Below, piece after piece: positions 11,501-21,045 of a stretch of 64,000 bases of DNA (positions are counted from its first letter, which is position 1; every line of letters begins with the position of its first letter). The stretch is from DATCRE01 sp964235605 (GTDB lineage Bacteria; Bacteroidota; Bacteroidia; Cytophagales; Cyclobacteriaceae): assembly GCA_964235605.1 (NCBI GenBank), contig CAXSCR010000005.1, positions 85,425 through 149,424 on the forward strand. The letters run 5' to 3'. The notes under the pieces were generated by a model, which did not search any database, was not told the origin of the DNA, and saw only the letters and a program-made list of their open reading frames with translations. Both the position numbers and the translations under genes were made by a program.

Positions 11501-14500
11501 GCTTTGGCGGCAAATTAATACTCTGCCCAAAAGAATACATTTTCGAGCCAACATTAGTTGCGAGACTTATTTTGGAAGAGAAAGTAACAACTATCCATTT
11601 TGTTCCAAGCATGTACAATGCCTTTTTGTGGTCTTTGTCTAACGATGATATACCAAATTTGAGGACATTGCGACACGTGGTTTTGAGTGGGGAGGCGTTA
11701 AAAAAATTAACGGTAAGCTCCCATTTTGAAAAGCTGAAAATTCCATTGCATAATCTTTACGGTCCAACGGAGGCGTCAGTTGATGTTACGTTTTATGAGG
11801 TTTCGCAACAGGATTTTAACATACCAATTGGAGTACCGATCTCCAACATTAAAATTAGCATTCTGGATGATAATCTGAATCCTGTTCCAATTGGTGCCGT
11901 TGGTATAATATGCATTTCTGGCGTTGGCTTAGCGCGTGGTTACCTTAATAGGCCGGAACTGACCGATAAATCGTTTCAGAACTCAAATGACGGACAATCC
12001 AGAGTTTACATCACAGGAGACCTTGGCAGATTTCGTCCCGATGGTGTAATAGAGTTTTTAGGAAGAAACGATCACCAGGTCAAGTTGCGCGGCAATCGCG
12101 TTGAACTTGGTGAAATTGAAAACCTTGTAATGAATCATGGTGACATCATGGAGGCAGTGGCCATCGTTAACGAAGGAATGAACAATGAATCTGAGTTGAT
12201 TGTGTTTTACACAGGCCAGGAGATAAAACCTGAAATATTGAGGGAATGGATGGGGCAACGCGCACCCGACTACCTTTTGCCTAGCCGATTTATTTATAAG
12301 GAAACTTTCCCCTTTACATCTAGTGGAAAGATTGATCGAAAGGCCTTATCTGGCGAAGCGACACGAAGCAATAGTGACGAAGTTGCAGTTTCCACGCCTT
12401 TAAAAAACGCAGAAATTGAATTGGCCGAGCTGTGGAAAAAAGTACTTGGAAACAGGAAAATAAATTCGAACGATAATTTCCTTTTGATAGGAGGTGATTC
12501 TATAAAAGTGATTCGACTCTGCGCCTTAATCAATCAGCAGTTTAACACACAGGTCTCTTTCAGTCAATTTTTAACTAATCCGACAATAGCAAAGCTTGCC
12601 CCACTAATTATTAAGCAGCAACAAAACACTCTGCACAGTGACGGAATAATAATTCCGACCAACCAAAAAAATTTTTATGATCTATCGCCCGGGCAGAAGC
12701 GTCTTTGGATATTAAGCCAAATTGAAGTAGATCAAAGAGGCTATATTATATCATGCACGTATGATATTGAAGGTAGGTTGAATGTCAATGCGCTTAAGAA
12801 CTCATTTCGCGATATCGTGCTTAAACACGAAATACTGCGAACAACATTTCAGTTAATAGACGATGAGGTCAAACAGTGCATATTGCCGGTTGAAAATTTC
12901 AGTGTCTCCTATTTTGATCTTTCACGTACAAATGACCGTGAGGAGGGACGGATAAAAATCCGCGATAATTTTAACAAACCATTTGATCTTGCCGCTGAAT
13001 TGCTGTTTAAAGTCATTTTGCTAAAACTAGAAGATAACAAATATTCCCTTGGTATAGCAATGCATCACATTGTAAGCGATGCGTGGTCTATTGATATCCT
13101 AACAAAGGAACTGGCTGGATTCTACAATTCATATTTATTGGAAGACGCCAATATAGCTTTGGAGATGCCCAGGATTCAATACAAGGATTACGCCGAATGG
13201 TTACACCATAAATTACTTAGCAACTATTTTGAGACTGAAAAAATCTTTTGGTCTGAATATCTAGCCGGAGTAATGCCGAAAATCAGATTGCCTTACGATT
13301 TTGAAAGAAGTATGGTGCGAGGTTTTACCGGTGATTGCGTTACTATACATCTCGACAGTAAAACTTTGCGGCCATTAGCTGGGTTGGCGCAGTCAGGAAA
13401 TACAACGTTATTCGTAGCTCTCTTAACGGTAATAAAAACTTTTCTTTATAAATATTCAGGTGATGAAGACATAATCCTCGGTGTACCTGTAGCCGACCGG
13501 GAAAATATTGAAACAGAAAATTGCATTGGATTTTTTGTTAATACTATCCCTGTCCGATCTTTTATCGAACGCGGCAGTTCATTCAAAGAGAATCTTAATA
13601 TTGTCTCGAAATCTTTTGTGGCGGCGCTGGGTAACAAACAATTACCTTTTAATGAGATAATTGATCTGATCAATCCACACAGAGACAGAAGTCGAACCGC
13701 CCTTTTCGATGTTTTGGTATCCTTGGAGGAGGATTCTTTAGGGTCACTGAGGGGAATGGAAGGATTGAATGTAACCAAGCACAATGTTGATGCGGCGGTT
13801 TCGCAATTTGATTTGAGTTTCGAGTTTGTGAGTTTAGGTCACGACACAATGGATCTCAATGTTCGTTACGCCTCAGATGTGTTTAAGAAAGACACAATTC
13901 AAATGATGGTCGATAATCTGGGTCGTTGGTTTGACGCGGTGGCTGAGAATGATAACAAAGCGATCAGATCCTTGTCGTGTTTATGCGAAGAGCATCAAGG
14001 TTTACTGGTTACGTTCAATAAAACGAATTGTAAAAAAAACCTTCCTTCAATCATAGAGTTATTTGAAAAGAATGTGCAACACTCACCTGAACGGATTGCA
14101 ATTGTTTGTGAAGGTTATAAAACATCCTACAAGGATTTGGATAAACGGGTGAACGGCATTGCATCTTTTTTAAGAGAGAAAGGTGTAAAGCCAAATGTTG
14201 TTGTAGGTGTGCTGATGAAACCTTGTGAGGATCTGATTGCAAGCATTTTGGGCATTCTCAAATCGGGTGCTGCATATCTAGCATTAGATCATGAATATCC
14301 TGCCGATAGATTGCAATATTGCTTGACAGGGTCGGGTGCTGTTTTGCTAATTGGGAATAGATTGGGCTATGATTTCGATATTCCAACCTTTGCTTTTGAG
14401 AAAATTCTGGATAATAAGAAAGTGCAGGAGACGTACGACAGAATACCCGTACCGAAAATTGGTGATCTTGCCTATGTGATGTTTACCTCGGGATCTACCG

Positions 14501-15783
14501 GAAGGCCAAAAGGCGTAATGGTAAACCACGCTGCTATATCAAAGTATATCCACGACTCTGGTAAATTACTGGGCATTACAGAAACCGACCGCGTGGTTCA
14601 GCAAAGCTCAGTTTCTTTTGATGCCTCTGTGGAAGAGATATTTACAACGTTATGCTTCGGGGCAACACTTCTTATGCTTCCTTATGGCGGTAAAGATATT
14701 GAAGGCCTGATTGATTTGATCGTAAACGAAGAGGCGACTGTTGTACTACCTACACCGTTGGTCTTGAATGAATTGAACAAGAACTACGAAAAGATACCCT
14801 CTGTTCGAGTTTTGGCTTCAGGCGGCGATAGGCTGCTGGCCAGCCATGTAAACAATTTTATTGGAGAAAAGAGAATTATCAATGTCTATGGGCCTACTGA
14901 AACTACTGTTGCAGTTACTTTTCAGGAAATTTGTGACTTGCAGGATCTGAATACCATTGGCAAACCTTTCGATGGAGACTTTATATATATTCTCGATAAA
15001 GATCTCAATCAAGTGCCAGTAGGCGTCGAGGGTATTATTTATATTGGCGGTGAATGTCTTGCGTTGGGTTATTGTGACGGGGAAAATGAGAGGTTTATTC
15101 AAAACCCATTCGTTCAAAACCAAAAATTATTTAACACGGGAGATCTCGGAAAATGGACTAAAGACGGAAGAATAATTTTCATAGGAAGGAATGATACGCA
15201 AACAAAAATAAGGGGTTACCGGGTAGAACTTAGCGAGGTCGAACGGGCAATTACTTCCATTCCAGGAGTAAACGGAGCAAAGGTGGGAATTTTCAATCGG
15301 CATGGTGAAGATCTTCTTATTGCATATGTTGCAGGACTTGAGACCTCAAAAGAATTAGAGCTAAGAAATGAACTTCATAAAACCCTTCCTCCTTACATGA
15401 TTCCTAATAAGTTCGTCGTGATGGAAAAGCTTCCAATGAACAACAACCATAAAGTTGACTATAATAAGCTTGAGAAGCTTTTATACTCAGATCATCGGTC
15501 ACATGAATCGACTACACCAAAGAACGATGTAGAAAGAATTATTTTGAATGCGTGGACTGAAGTTTTGCATGCCGATGAACTTAATACATCGAGTAATTTC
15601 TTTGAAATGGGCGGTAACTCAATAAAGTTGTTAAAACTTTACCGTATTCTGGATAATAAATTTAAAAGCAAAATATCTGTTGGACAATTGTTTAGTAATA
15701 CAACTATTGAAACTCAGGCGTTGTTAATCACACAGGATGATAAACAGAGTAGTGCGGTGCCTCCACGAGAAATTGAATTCTAA
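5596..15783 (+). CDS. Hybrid PKS/NRPS (KS-AT(inactive)-KR-ACP-C-A-PCP-C-A-PCP)
   Basis: The 3395-aa megasynthase starts with TTG. The next residues, DIAIIGM, match the ATG start of the following PKS (MDIAIIGM), and the only nearby ATG (5580) runs straight into a stop. KS: Cys159 in DSACSSS, EAHGTGT and NIGHTDG are present. The AT region (about 6880-7680) has LLDNFGKNVAA where GHSxGE is expected; Asn580 replaces the nucleophilic Ser, so it should be inactive. KR: TGSPKGIG near 8450, with Ser and Tyr of FSS and NYSAAN. ACP: LGGHSLHA near 9355. Then C (HHIICDR), A3 (code D-V-W-H-V-S-L-V-D, serine-like), PCP (IGGDSIK), C (HHIVSDA), A4 (D-A-E-L-A-G-V-V-A, unassigned) and PCP (MGGNSIK). It should add one reduced C2 unit, then Ser and an unknown residue. 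The extender unit must be loaded in trans. Confidence 0.95.
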   Translation: MDIAIIGMAGKFPEAGNLFDFFYNLKNGLDAIRPFSFSRISNTGNEFLNYLEYGYLENIDHFDYAFFGLSQAEAEKMDPNQRLLLQISYDIFENAGLKLSEVAGSQTAVFIADKQNHYYRFLQEIDGLALIGNLKSAVAGRISRFFDLRGSSMMVDSACSSSLVAINLACQDLILGNCLQALVCASEINVTPLTKDFEGVGVISKSFRCKSFSADADGIGLGEMVGGVLLKPLENAIADNNQILAVIKGASINQDASLSSSLTAPNTFSQQEVILSAWAKAKIIPSEISYVEAHGTGTKLGDPIEIKALSSAFSKFTTSTGFCAVSSVKTNIGHTDGASGMAGLIKVVLSLKYRQLFPSLFFETPNPFIDFSKSAVYVNSKLNEWRHDSKQVRTAAISSFSIMGTNAHMVLQEYTTFLEQKTNENESFTLIVFSARSQKSLHAYSLRLKGFLEENGHLAINDIGYSLLKYKNLFEYRFSALVSGVDDLISQLSEFNSEKTLKKPARIILIMSYNEKLDRGMVDIFRRSFPFFSSLLANLYKDIPIENHEDVRVVNLVFQYCMAKMLDYQGIKTRHHLLDNFGKNVAALIKDETLISEVVQKILNLNDKDLDFNIERLYQFTESIGDALLVDLSNGKIGQALADYQKNNNFRYVKIDYKVTRCDLRQFYSDLFNAGADLIWENISFFEGQRIDLPTYAFEPNRCWGTEPSGIDVTDYLFDLTWIDQPISESVDEIPHKWLFVGAKGVDDISFGFDFDRRYERIFVSNSSEYKKLSDALYLVNFDSEYSFLQLFSETGIERTTTGVGIVFCCYIQPEVKMGSLDEILRYQYNLAKACLHLDKKLKLELIVCTKCSYRVNGSESGPLKFQQSIAHGFVASASEEMPWVKMKAIDIDESSLPSIGKLIIDECRQSHPLTIAYRNGKRFIKEIRPVTQKVDVAFKLKYKGVYIITGSPKGIGLEVAKWFASQEVVRIIFIGRSTLSDKKLWQNINREHPDFPFVFALKQLELANAEVKYYTTDLSNEKELSETLKQIRITFGTIDGVIHSAGVPGDNLLKNHSWLDFYSPFLPKMKGLLNLSRYLENDSLSFFVNFSSLDSLVGSAGNTNYSAANSFLDSYVYSLREKGINAITINWPAWQETGMWYRAFGQNQATSEINQHTISNSEGISALKYILRAGDAHTVVSKERPEKYSGKWFSFRKNDYYEDESTLQKNFEGSEKSISVNLEQRSTAAILAAIWMDVLKANEISENSDFFDLGGHSLHAARLFNRIEGDLSIRLEFDDLLEYSTIKSLSNFIELKKRQQIKEKAVALPKVISDGFPLSSTQKGIWIVCQEPHESVTYNEVDVFEWKGKLNLDAFRRSLEIIVENYEILRTTFGSTGENVFQYISQAGNLDFEFIDLSGELSPQTVLENYVDSAGNYVFDLSNGPLCYFKVFKKSDELYVLLFNFHHIICDRYSQQVFISIFTTCYRAIEQGRVHSIESKFNFKDYSLEQSRVYYRHETNDYWERTLGEWHSQTHLLHRNNDELSHQAGSMSFELNNFCNQQINEFCKRFNVTPFVIFYATLSAFFSRYTRQESTVFGSVVHGRGDSKLAEQIGPFVNTILLIDKIDIAHSFSKIIKICMNSIMQAIANQDYPYERIVGHLRQARQLDVQSFFDVMLLFEDSEGETFIIDGGCEVSRIEIAPVHTKCNLTITLRKNMGAYSVSAVWKKSMYDENTIRKFSSNFQILLESVLADPAKPICLQPMITNEEIALIRQWNDTTFNLPYKGLVEMFYVQTTVHGSRPAVVFNGQSMTYSELWFRAGKVKDRILSHKGTMDTPIVALMTNRGFEMMVGIWGILRAGLAYMPIDPSLPTNRIKFLIEDSAVKIVVADRKECFHTGALWLNLIDWPDINSSPEKDDVARTEDSLTYVIYTSGSTGIPKGVMVEDAGVVNRIEWMWRHYDFNMDDVVLQKTPYTFDVSVWEIFMTLCFGGKLILCPKEYIFEPTLVARLILEEKVTTIHFVPSMYNAFLWSLSNDDIPNLRTLRHVVLSGEALKKLTVSSHFEKLKIPLHNLYGPTEASVDVTFYEVSQQDFNIPIGVPISNIKISILDDNLNPVPIGAVGIICISGVGLARGYLNRPELTDKSFQNSNDGQSRVYITGDLGRFRPDGVIEFLGRNDHQVKLRGNRVELGEIENLVMNHGDIMEAVAIVNEGMNNESELIVFYTGQEIKPEILREWMGQRAPDYLLPSRFIYKETFPFTSSGKIDRKALSGEATRSNSDEVAVSTPLKNAEIELAELWKKVLGNRKINSNDNFLLIGGDSIKVIRLCALINQQFNTQVSFSQFLTNPTIAKLAPLIIKQQQNTLHSDGIIIPTNQKNFYDLSPGQKRLWILSQIEVDQRGYIISCTYDIEGRLNVNALKNSFRDIVLKHEILRTTFQLIDDEVKQCILPVENFSVSYFDLSRTNDREEGRIKIRDNFNKPFDLAAELLFKVILLKLEDNKYSLGIAMHHIVSDAWSIDILTKELAGFYNSYLLEDANIALEMPRIQYKDYAEWLHHKLLSNYFETEKIFWSEYLAGVMPKIRLPYDFERSMVRGFTGDCVTIHLDSKTLRPLAGLAQSGNTTLFVALLTVIKTFLYKYSGDEDIILGVPVADRENIETENCIGFFVNTIPVRSFIERGSSFKENLNIVSKSFVAALGNKQLPFNEIIDLINPHRDRSRTALFDVLVSLEEDSLGSLRGMEGLNVTKHNVDAAVSQFDLSFEFVSLGHDTMDLNVRYASDVFKKDTIQMMVDNLGRWFDAVAENDNKAIRSLSCLCEEHQGLLVTFNKTNCKKNLPSIIELFEKNVQHSPERIAIVCEGYKTSYKDLDKRVNGIASFLREKGVKPNVVVGVLMKPCEDLIASILGILKSGAAYLALDHEYPADRLQYCLTGSGAVLLIGNRLGYDFDIPTFAFEKILDNKKVQETYDRIPVPKIGDLAYVMFTSGSTGRPKGVMVNHAAISKYIHDSGKLLGITETDRVVQQSSVSFDASVEEIFTTLCFGATLLMLPYGGKDIEGLIDLIVNEEATVVLPTPLVLNELNKNYEKIPSVRVLASGGDRLLASHVNNFIGEKRIINVYGPTETTVAVTFQEICDLQDLNTIGKPFDGDFIYILDKDLNQVPVGVEGIIYIGGECLALGYCDGENERFIQNPFVQNQKLFNTGDLGKWTKDGRIIFIGRNDTQTKIRGYRVELSEVERAITSIPGVNGAKVGIFNRHGEDLLIAYVAGLETSKELELRNELHKTLPPYMIPNKFVVMEKLPMNNNHKVDYNKLEKLLYSDHRSHESTTPKNDVERIILNAWTEVLHADELNTSSNFFEMGGNSIKLLKLYRILDNKFKSKISVGQLFSNTTIETQALLITQDDKQSSAVPPREIEF

Positions 15784-15795
15784 AAAAAGTCATAG

Positions 15796-18700
15796 ATGGA
15801 TATAGCTATTATTGGCATGTCGGGACGGTTCCCAGACGCAAATACTTTGGATTTGTTTTCCGAAAACCTCAAGTGCGGAAAAGATCTCGTTCGCCCGCTA
15901 TCTTTTGAAAGAGTTAGTCATACTGGGCTTCCTTATGATAACTATCAGATTCTTGGTTATCTTGAGAATATTGATCTGTTTGATCATGTATTTTTTGGAC
16001 TTTCGCTCGCTGAAGCGGAGGCAATGGATCCTCATCAACGTCTTCTACTGGAAGTTGTTTACGAAACATTTGAGTCATCAGGATATAACCTAAAGCATTT
16101 CGAGGGATCAGACACTGGTGTATTCATTGGTGATGTTGATTTGCAATACTATAAACATGCAAAACATTTTGAGCCCGATTTGATCACGGGTAATCTGAAC
16201 GCGGCGGTTGCTGGTCGCATTGCACGTTTTTTTAATTTGCGGGGAGGGGCTCAGATGATTGATTCATCGTGTTCATCCTCACTAACAGCCCTTTACTTTG
16301 CTTGCAACGAACTGAAATTGGGTAATCTTGACGCAGCTATTGTTGCTGCAGCAAATCTGATATTGTTTCCTCAAACAGATAGCGAAACTATTTATGGGAT
16401 CGAATCCACTGATGGGAAATCGCGAGCCTTTTCCGACAACGCGTCGGGTACCGGATCGGGTGAAGCAGCCTGCGCAATTTTGATCAAACCGTTAAATAAA
16501 GCAATAGAAGATGGAGATAATGTGCATGCGGTTATTAAGTCAATAGCAATAAATCAGGACGGTGCTCTCTCTGCAAACCTTGCATCACCCGACGCAGTTG
16601 CCCAATCACAGGTTATTCTCAAAGCAATGCAGAAAGCTGATATCCAAGCATCAACAATAACTAACTTTGAGGCGCATGGCACTGGAACAAAATTGGGCGA
16701 TCCGATTGAAATTGAAGGCATATCGAGGGCGTTTGCTGTGCATACAGATAAAAAAGGTTTTTGTGCAATATCATCTCTCAAGTCGAATATCGGACACACT
16801 AATTCTGCCGCGGGACTAGCTAGCCTGTTGAAAGCTATACTATCGTTGAAGAATAAAGTATTGTATCCATCATTGCATTGTGAAATTCTTAATCCATTAA
16901 TAGACTTTAAAAATTCGCCGGTTTATGTGAACACGAGTTTCAGGGAATGGGCGTTGCCTAAGGATATCGCTTTAAGAAGATCATCAGTCAGTTCCTTTGG
17001 ATTTATGGGGACCAATACCCACGTAGTGCTTGAAGAAGCAATGACTTATCACCAAAAAGCTGGTCAACCAAGTGGTCCTTATCTTATTGCCCTTTCCGCA
17101 AAGACCACTAAGTCATTATTTGGTAATTTAACGACATTACAACATTATCTTCAACGAGGCACACAACAGGATCTCGATGATATAGCTTTTACTTTTTTAA
17201 CTGGAAGACAGCACTATCAAGTTCGATTTGCCTGTGTTGTAAATAACCTCGCTGAATTACTACAGGAAATTCAGTCGGCAAGGATTAATATTGATCAAAA
17301 TCAATCAAAAAAATGTGAAAAACTTGTCTTGATTTTTTCTGGTTATCAGAAGATAAACCAAGATGAATTAAATGCCATTTGTCATTTCTCTCAAGAATTC
17401 GATTATCGTTATCGTTCTTGCATATCGTTGCAATCGTTTAGCCAATCACAGAACGCGAATGTAAATACTCTGACGTTTTATTATTCGTTTTATGGATTAT
17501 TGGAAGAAAATAGAATTAAAGCAGACCTGTTACTAGGGAACGGAGTAGGTAAAATTATTATTGAACTCATCCATGGAAAAATATCTTTAAGTGAATCAAT
17601 CGAGCGGGCTGAGAATTTGGTCGGCACCGACGATGAGAATATTTCTAGTCGCTTGAGCCGTGCAATAGATAAATTGACCAATCTCCAATCAACAATTTTT
17701 CTGGAATGTGGTAAAAAAGGCCTGCTATCTGACGCATTATATTCAATTAATAAAGACCTTTCAATAATAACACTTGAGGAGAATTCCAAGGAAGGTATTG
17801 TAAACATATTTAGAGATCTGTATCTGAAAGGCCTGACAATACAATGGAAAGATACATATTTTTCAAAGTCAGGTAAAAAGATAGCTTTGCCTCACTATCA
17901 ATTCAATCGAAAGCGCTGTTGGCTTTCAGACATTACTAGTTTCGACAGTTCGCGATGGTATTATCGGGTACAGTGGAAGCCGTTGGTGATTGAAGGAGAG
18001 GCAAAAAATGATGAAAACGAAACTTGGCTGTTCATACATGATTGTGATGAAACTTACTTTACTAACAAAAGGCTTTCTATTATGCCAAATGCCATCAATA
18101 TACGGTTAGGTGATTTTTTTCAAGTTTTGAATAATAGAGAGATTATAGTAGATATCACAGATCAGTCATCATTAGCTAGAATGTTTGAATTCCTAAGAAA
18201 AAAAGGAGTGGCGTTCAATAAACTTGCATATTTCTTTTCGAAAGATAATAAAGCTCACGTTGAATTAGCAATAAAAAATTATTTTCATGTCACTAAGGCT
18301 TTTTGTAGGGAAATAGGTTCGGATAAGTTTTACTTGATGACATTTACATTCAATTCACTTGGGGTATGCGACGATATATCCTTTAATAACTCCTACCAAT
18401 CTGCTATACACGGGTTCAATATCGGAATGATATCAGAGTATCCGGCGGCTCGCATTCGCTGTATTGATTTAGACGATTCATCGGCTCAAATCATAGAAAG
18501 GATCTTCCTGAAAGAATGGCATGTCGAAGATGCGATCGTTAGTCTTGGTTATAGGTTGGGAAAAAGATATTGCAGGTCTTTGGAAACTCTTGAGATAAGG
18601 CCAGAAAAAAGAACTGTGGTCAAAGAGAATGGTGTCTATCTTGTTACCGGAGGAAGCAGTGGCATCGGCATGGAGGTCGTTAAATGGCTGACTGCTCATA

Positions 18701-19707
18701 AACCCCTTAAGATTATGATAATCGGTAGGAAAGAACTCCCAGATAAATGCCATTGGTATGATGTTGCGAAAGAGAATGAGCACTATCAGCTTATTCAAAA
18801 AATGCTGAGATGTGAGGATGGTGGCTCACAGATATTTTACTGGTCAGCAGACCTTGGCAACGAAGTGCAAGTGAGTAAAACCATTGATGAAATTGAAAAT
18901 AAATTTGGCAAAATAAATGGCGTAATCCATTCAGCTGGTATAACCGGATCTTTTAGACTTGAAAGGCATGAATGGCAAACATTCAGGGAGACCCTGACAG
19001 CCAAAATGTTTGGGACAATTCATTTAGCGAAAAGAATTAATCCAGAACATCTGTCCTTTTTTATCTTATTCTCTTCATTAAATTCATTGATTGGCGTAGA
19101 GCGAGGTATTAATTATAGTGCGGCAAACGCATTTTTGGATAATTTTTCATCCGCTTTAAAAGCTAAAGGTTACCCGGCCCATGTGATCAATTGGACTTCA
19201 TGGAAAGAAACGGGGATGTGGAAGAGAGCCTACCTAGGTGAAGATGACCTTGAGTCATTACTAACACATGAGGGCCTCGCAGTGGTAAAAGACATTATTA
19301 GTGGGAGATATCAAGATATTATTGTTTCAAAAACCAATCCCCGTTCAATAGAAAGTAAATCGTATGTTATAGGAGCAATCAATGAAACTAATTCTCCTAA
19401 CCCAAATTTGAAGATAGTCGATGTAGCTAACGACCTTGGGGAGATAGGGATAGAACAGTTAATCAAAGATATTTGGTTGAATACTCTTAAGGTGGAGTCG
19501 GTGGAGCCGACAGATGATTTTTTTAATGCAGGAGGTCATTCGCTTACTGCCTTGAAAATGATTCTTCAGATAGAAAAGACTTTTTCAATAAGACTCGAAA
19601 TAGCAGATATTCTGGAAGCATCGACCTTTGAAAAAATGTGTATCCTAGTGAATACAATGCTCGAGAAGGAAAAAATGGATGCCGTTGAAAGAGCTAATGA
19701 CAAATAA
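15796..19707 (+). CDS. Single-module PKS (KS-AT(inactive)-KR-ACP)
   Basis: This 1303-aa protein forms one polyketide module 12 bp downstream of the hybrid synthase and is closely similar in layout to its first module. KS: Cys159 in DSSCSSS, EAHGTGT and NIGHTNS. The AT region (about 17080-17900) reads LLGNGVGK in place of GHSxGE, so Gly583 sits where the Ser nucleophile should be. KR: TGGSSGIG near 18644, with FSS and NYSAAN near 19070-19120, apparently active. ACP: AGGHSLTA near 19530. There is no DH, ER or methyltransferase domain, so the expected product is a beta-hydroxy extension. The module carries no working means of choosing its own extender unit and probably depends on a trans-loading enzyme. 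Confidence 0.94.
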   Translation: MDIAIIGMSGRFPDANTLDLFSENLKCGKDLVRPLSFERVSHTGLPYDNYQILGYLENIDLFDHVFFGLSLAEAEAMDPHQRLLLEVVYETFESSGYNLKHFEGSDTGVFIGDVDLQYYKHAKHFEPDLITGNLNAAVAGRIARFFNLRGGAQMIDSSCSSSLTALYFACNELKLGNLDAAIVAAANLILFPQTDSETIYGIESTDGKSRAFSDNASGTGSGEAACAILIKPLNKAIEDGDNVHAVIKSIAINQDGALSANLASPDAVAQSQVILKAMQKADIQASTITNFEAHGTGTKLGDPIEIEGISRAFAVHTDKKGFCAISSLKSNIGHTNSAAGLASLLKAILSLKNKVLYPSLHCEILNPLIDFKNSPVYVNTSFREWALPKDIALRRSSVSSFGFMGTNTHVVLEEAMTYHQKAGQPSGPYLIALSAKTTKSLFGNLTTLQHYLQRGTQQDLDDIAFTFLTGRQHYQVRFACVVNNLAELLQEIQSARINIDQNQSKKCEKLVLIFSGYQKINQDELNAICHFSQEFDYRYRSCISLQSFSQSQNANVNTLTFYYSFYGLLEENRIKADLLLGNGVGKIIIELIHGKISLSESIERAENLVGTDDENISSRLSRAIDKLTNLQSTIFLECGKKGLLSDALYSINKDLSIITLEENSKEGIVNIFRDLYLKGLTIQWKDTYFSKSGKKIALPHYQFNRKRCWLSDITSFDSSRWYYRVQWKPLVIEGEAKNDENETWLFIHDCDETYFTNKRLSIMPNAINIRLGDFFQVLNNREIIVDITDQSSLARMFEFLRKKGVAFNKLAYFFSKDNKAHVELAIKNYFHVTKAFCREIGSDKFYLMTFTFNSLGVCDDISFNNSYQSAIHGFNIGMISEYPAARIRCIDLDDSSAQIIERIFLKEWHVEDAIVSLGYRLGKRYCRSLETLEIRPEKRTVVKENGVYLVTGGSSGIGMEVVKWLTAHKPLKIMIIGRKELPDKCHWYDVAKENEHYQLIQKMLRCEDGGSQIFYWSADLGNEVQVSKTIDEIENKFGKINGVIHSAGITGSFRLERHEWQTFRETLTAKMFGTIHLAKRINPEHLSFFILFSSLNSLIGVERGINYSAANAFLDNFSSALKAKGYPAHVINWTSWKETGMWKRAYLGEDDLESLLTHEGLAVVKDIISGRYQDIIVSKTNPRSIESKSYVIGAINETNSPNPNLKIVDVANDLGEIGIEQLIKDIWLNTLKVESVEPTDDFFNAGGHSLTALKMILQIEKTFSIRLEIADILEASTFEKMCILVNTMLEKEKMDAVERANDK

Positions 19708-19740
19708 AAGTCGATGGACAAAAGTTAAGTATGAATAAGT

Positions 19741-21015
19741 ATGAATACTAAAGATCTGTTCAATAATGACCTGACAACTTCGATCGAAGAAGTTGATAGA
19801 ATCAATAAACAATTCTACGGTCAATATAATTATCCGTGGCCGCCGCTGATATTTGAGGCGCATTTGGACAAAGGGCTTTATGATTTATTGAATCAGGAAC
19901 TCGGCTATTATCAGCTCGACAGACTTCCTAGGAATTCCAAAATCTGGGTAGCTGGTTGTGGAACAAACCAGGCAGTTTTCACGGCATTGAGGTATCCAGA
20001 CTCAAAAATAATAGCAACGGATATTTCTTCCGAATCCCTTCATTCGGCAAAAACGAAGTCTTTAAATCTAGGCATCGGTAATATCCAGTTTATAGAAAAA
20101 AGTATTCTGAATTCTGAATTCTTAGATGAGTTTGACTATATCCTTTGCACAGGTGTGATACATCATACAGCTAATCCATCTTTGGCTCTACAGCAATTAA
20201 CAAAAGGCCTCAAGAAAGATGGTGTTATTGAATTGATGGTGTATAACTACTACCATCGTTTAACAACAACGGCATGTCAAAAAGCAATAAAACAGTTAGT
20301 TAATTTAAAGGGCGATTTTACAACTCAGCTATCACTCACAAAAAAACTTGTTCGATCGTACGAGTTGCCTAACCTTATGGGCGATTTTTTATCTTCTTAT
20401 AAATACTCAGGTGATGAGGAACTCGCTGATTCTTTAATACAGCCAGTTGAATTCAGTTACACAGTTGCGTCCCTCGGACAAATGTTGATTGATAACAATC
20501 TTGAGTACATTGCTCCTTGTGTCAATCAATTTGACAAAGAAAGAAATACTCTTAACTGGAACATGGCTTTTGGGGACCAAGATCTGAGCCATCGGTATAA
20601 TACGTTAAAAGATGAGGAACGATGGCAGGTTACTAACCTCTTATTGCTTAATGAGTCTCCAATGTTATGGTTTTATCTTCAAAAACGGGAGTCATCTTTT
20701 AAGAAGAAAAATGAGTTTGAAATATGTGAAGATTTTTTGAAATCAAAATTTGAAAAATTTAGCACGATTATTCAGAGTTATCATCGAACAAATGAAGGAA
20801 TGTATATTTCAGATTCGAAGCCAAAAATTTTTCCCTTGCCGCAAGAACCTTCAGACGAACTCGCTCGCAAAATCTTCAATCATCATACTTCAAATGTTGT
20901 TATGAGCGAAATTTTTAAGAGCGCGAATATGTCAACTGATTTTCACACCGTTAATCTTACTCGACTTAATCTTACTACACCATTAAATCCATACCTCGTA
21001 GCTTCTAAATCTTAA
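19741..21015 (+). CDS. Class I SAM-dependent methyltransferase
   Basis: The 424-aa protein has a Rossmann-type methyltransferase core: the SAM loop VAGCGTNQ (residues about 70-77), the acidic ATDIS strand end about 20 residues later, and CTGVIHHT (motif of type 11/12 methyltransferases) near residue 140. The C-terminal 220 residues are not a domain I recognise and may bind the substrate. An ATG at 19732 leads to a stop after six codons, so the start at 19741 is preferred. It lies inside the assembly-line operon between a PKS and an amidinotransferase, so it probably methylates the peptide/polyketide, an extender unit or a guanidino group. Target atom and substrate cannot be read from the sequence. 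Confidence 0.85.
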   Translation: MNTKDLFNNDLTTSIEEVDRINKQFYGQYNYPWPPLIFEAHLDKGLYDLLNQELGYYQLDRLPRNSKIWVAGCGTNQAVFTALRYPDSKIIATDISSESLHSAKTKSLNLGIGNIQFIEKSILNSEFLDEFDYILCTGVIHHTANPSLALQQLTKGLKKDGVIELMVYNYYHRLTTTACQKAIKQLVNLKGDFTTQLSLTKKLVRSYELPNLMGDFLSSYKYSGDEELADSLIQPVEFSYTVASLGQMLIDNNLEYIAPCVNQFDKERNTLNWNMAFGDQDLSHRYNTLKDEERWQVTNLLLLNESPMLWFYLQKRESSFKKKNEFEICEDFLKSKFEKFSTIIQSYHRTNEGMYISDSKPKIFPLPQEPSDELARKIFNHHTSNVVMSEIFKSANMSTDFHTVNLTRLNLTTPLNPYLVASKS

Positions 21016-21045
21016 ATCAAAAAAAACACCGATAAATCAGAATTT

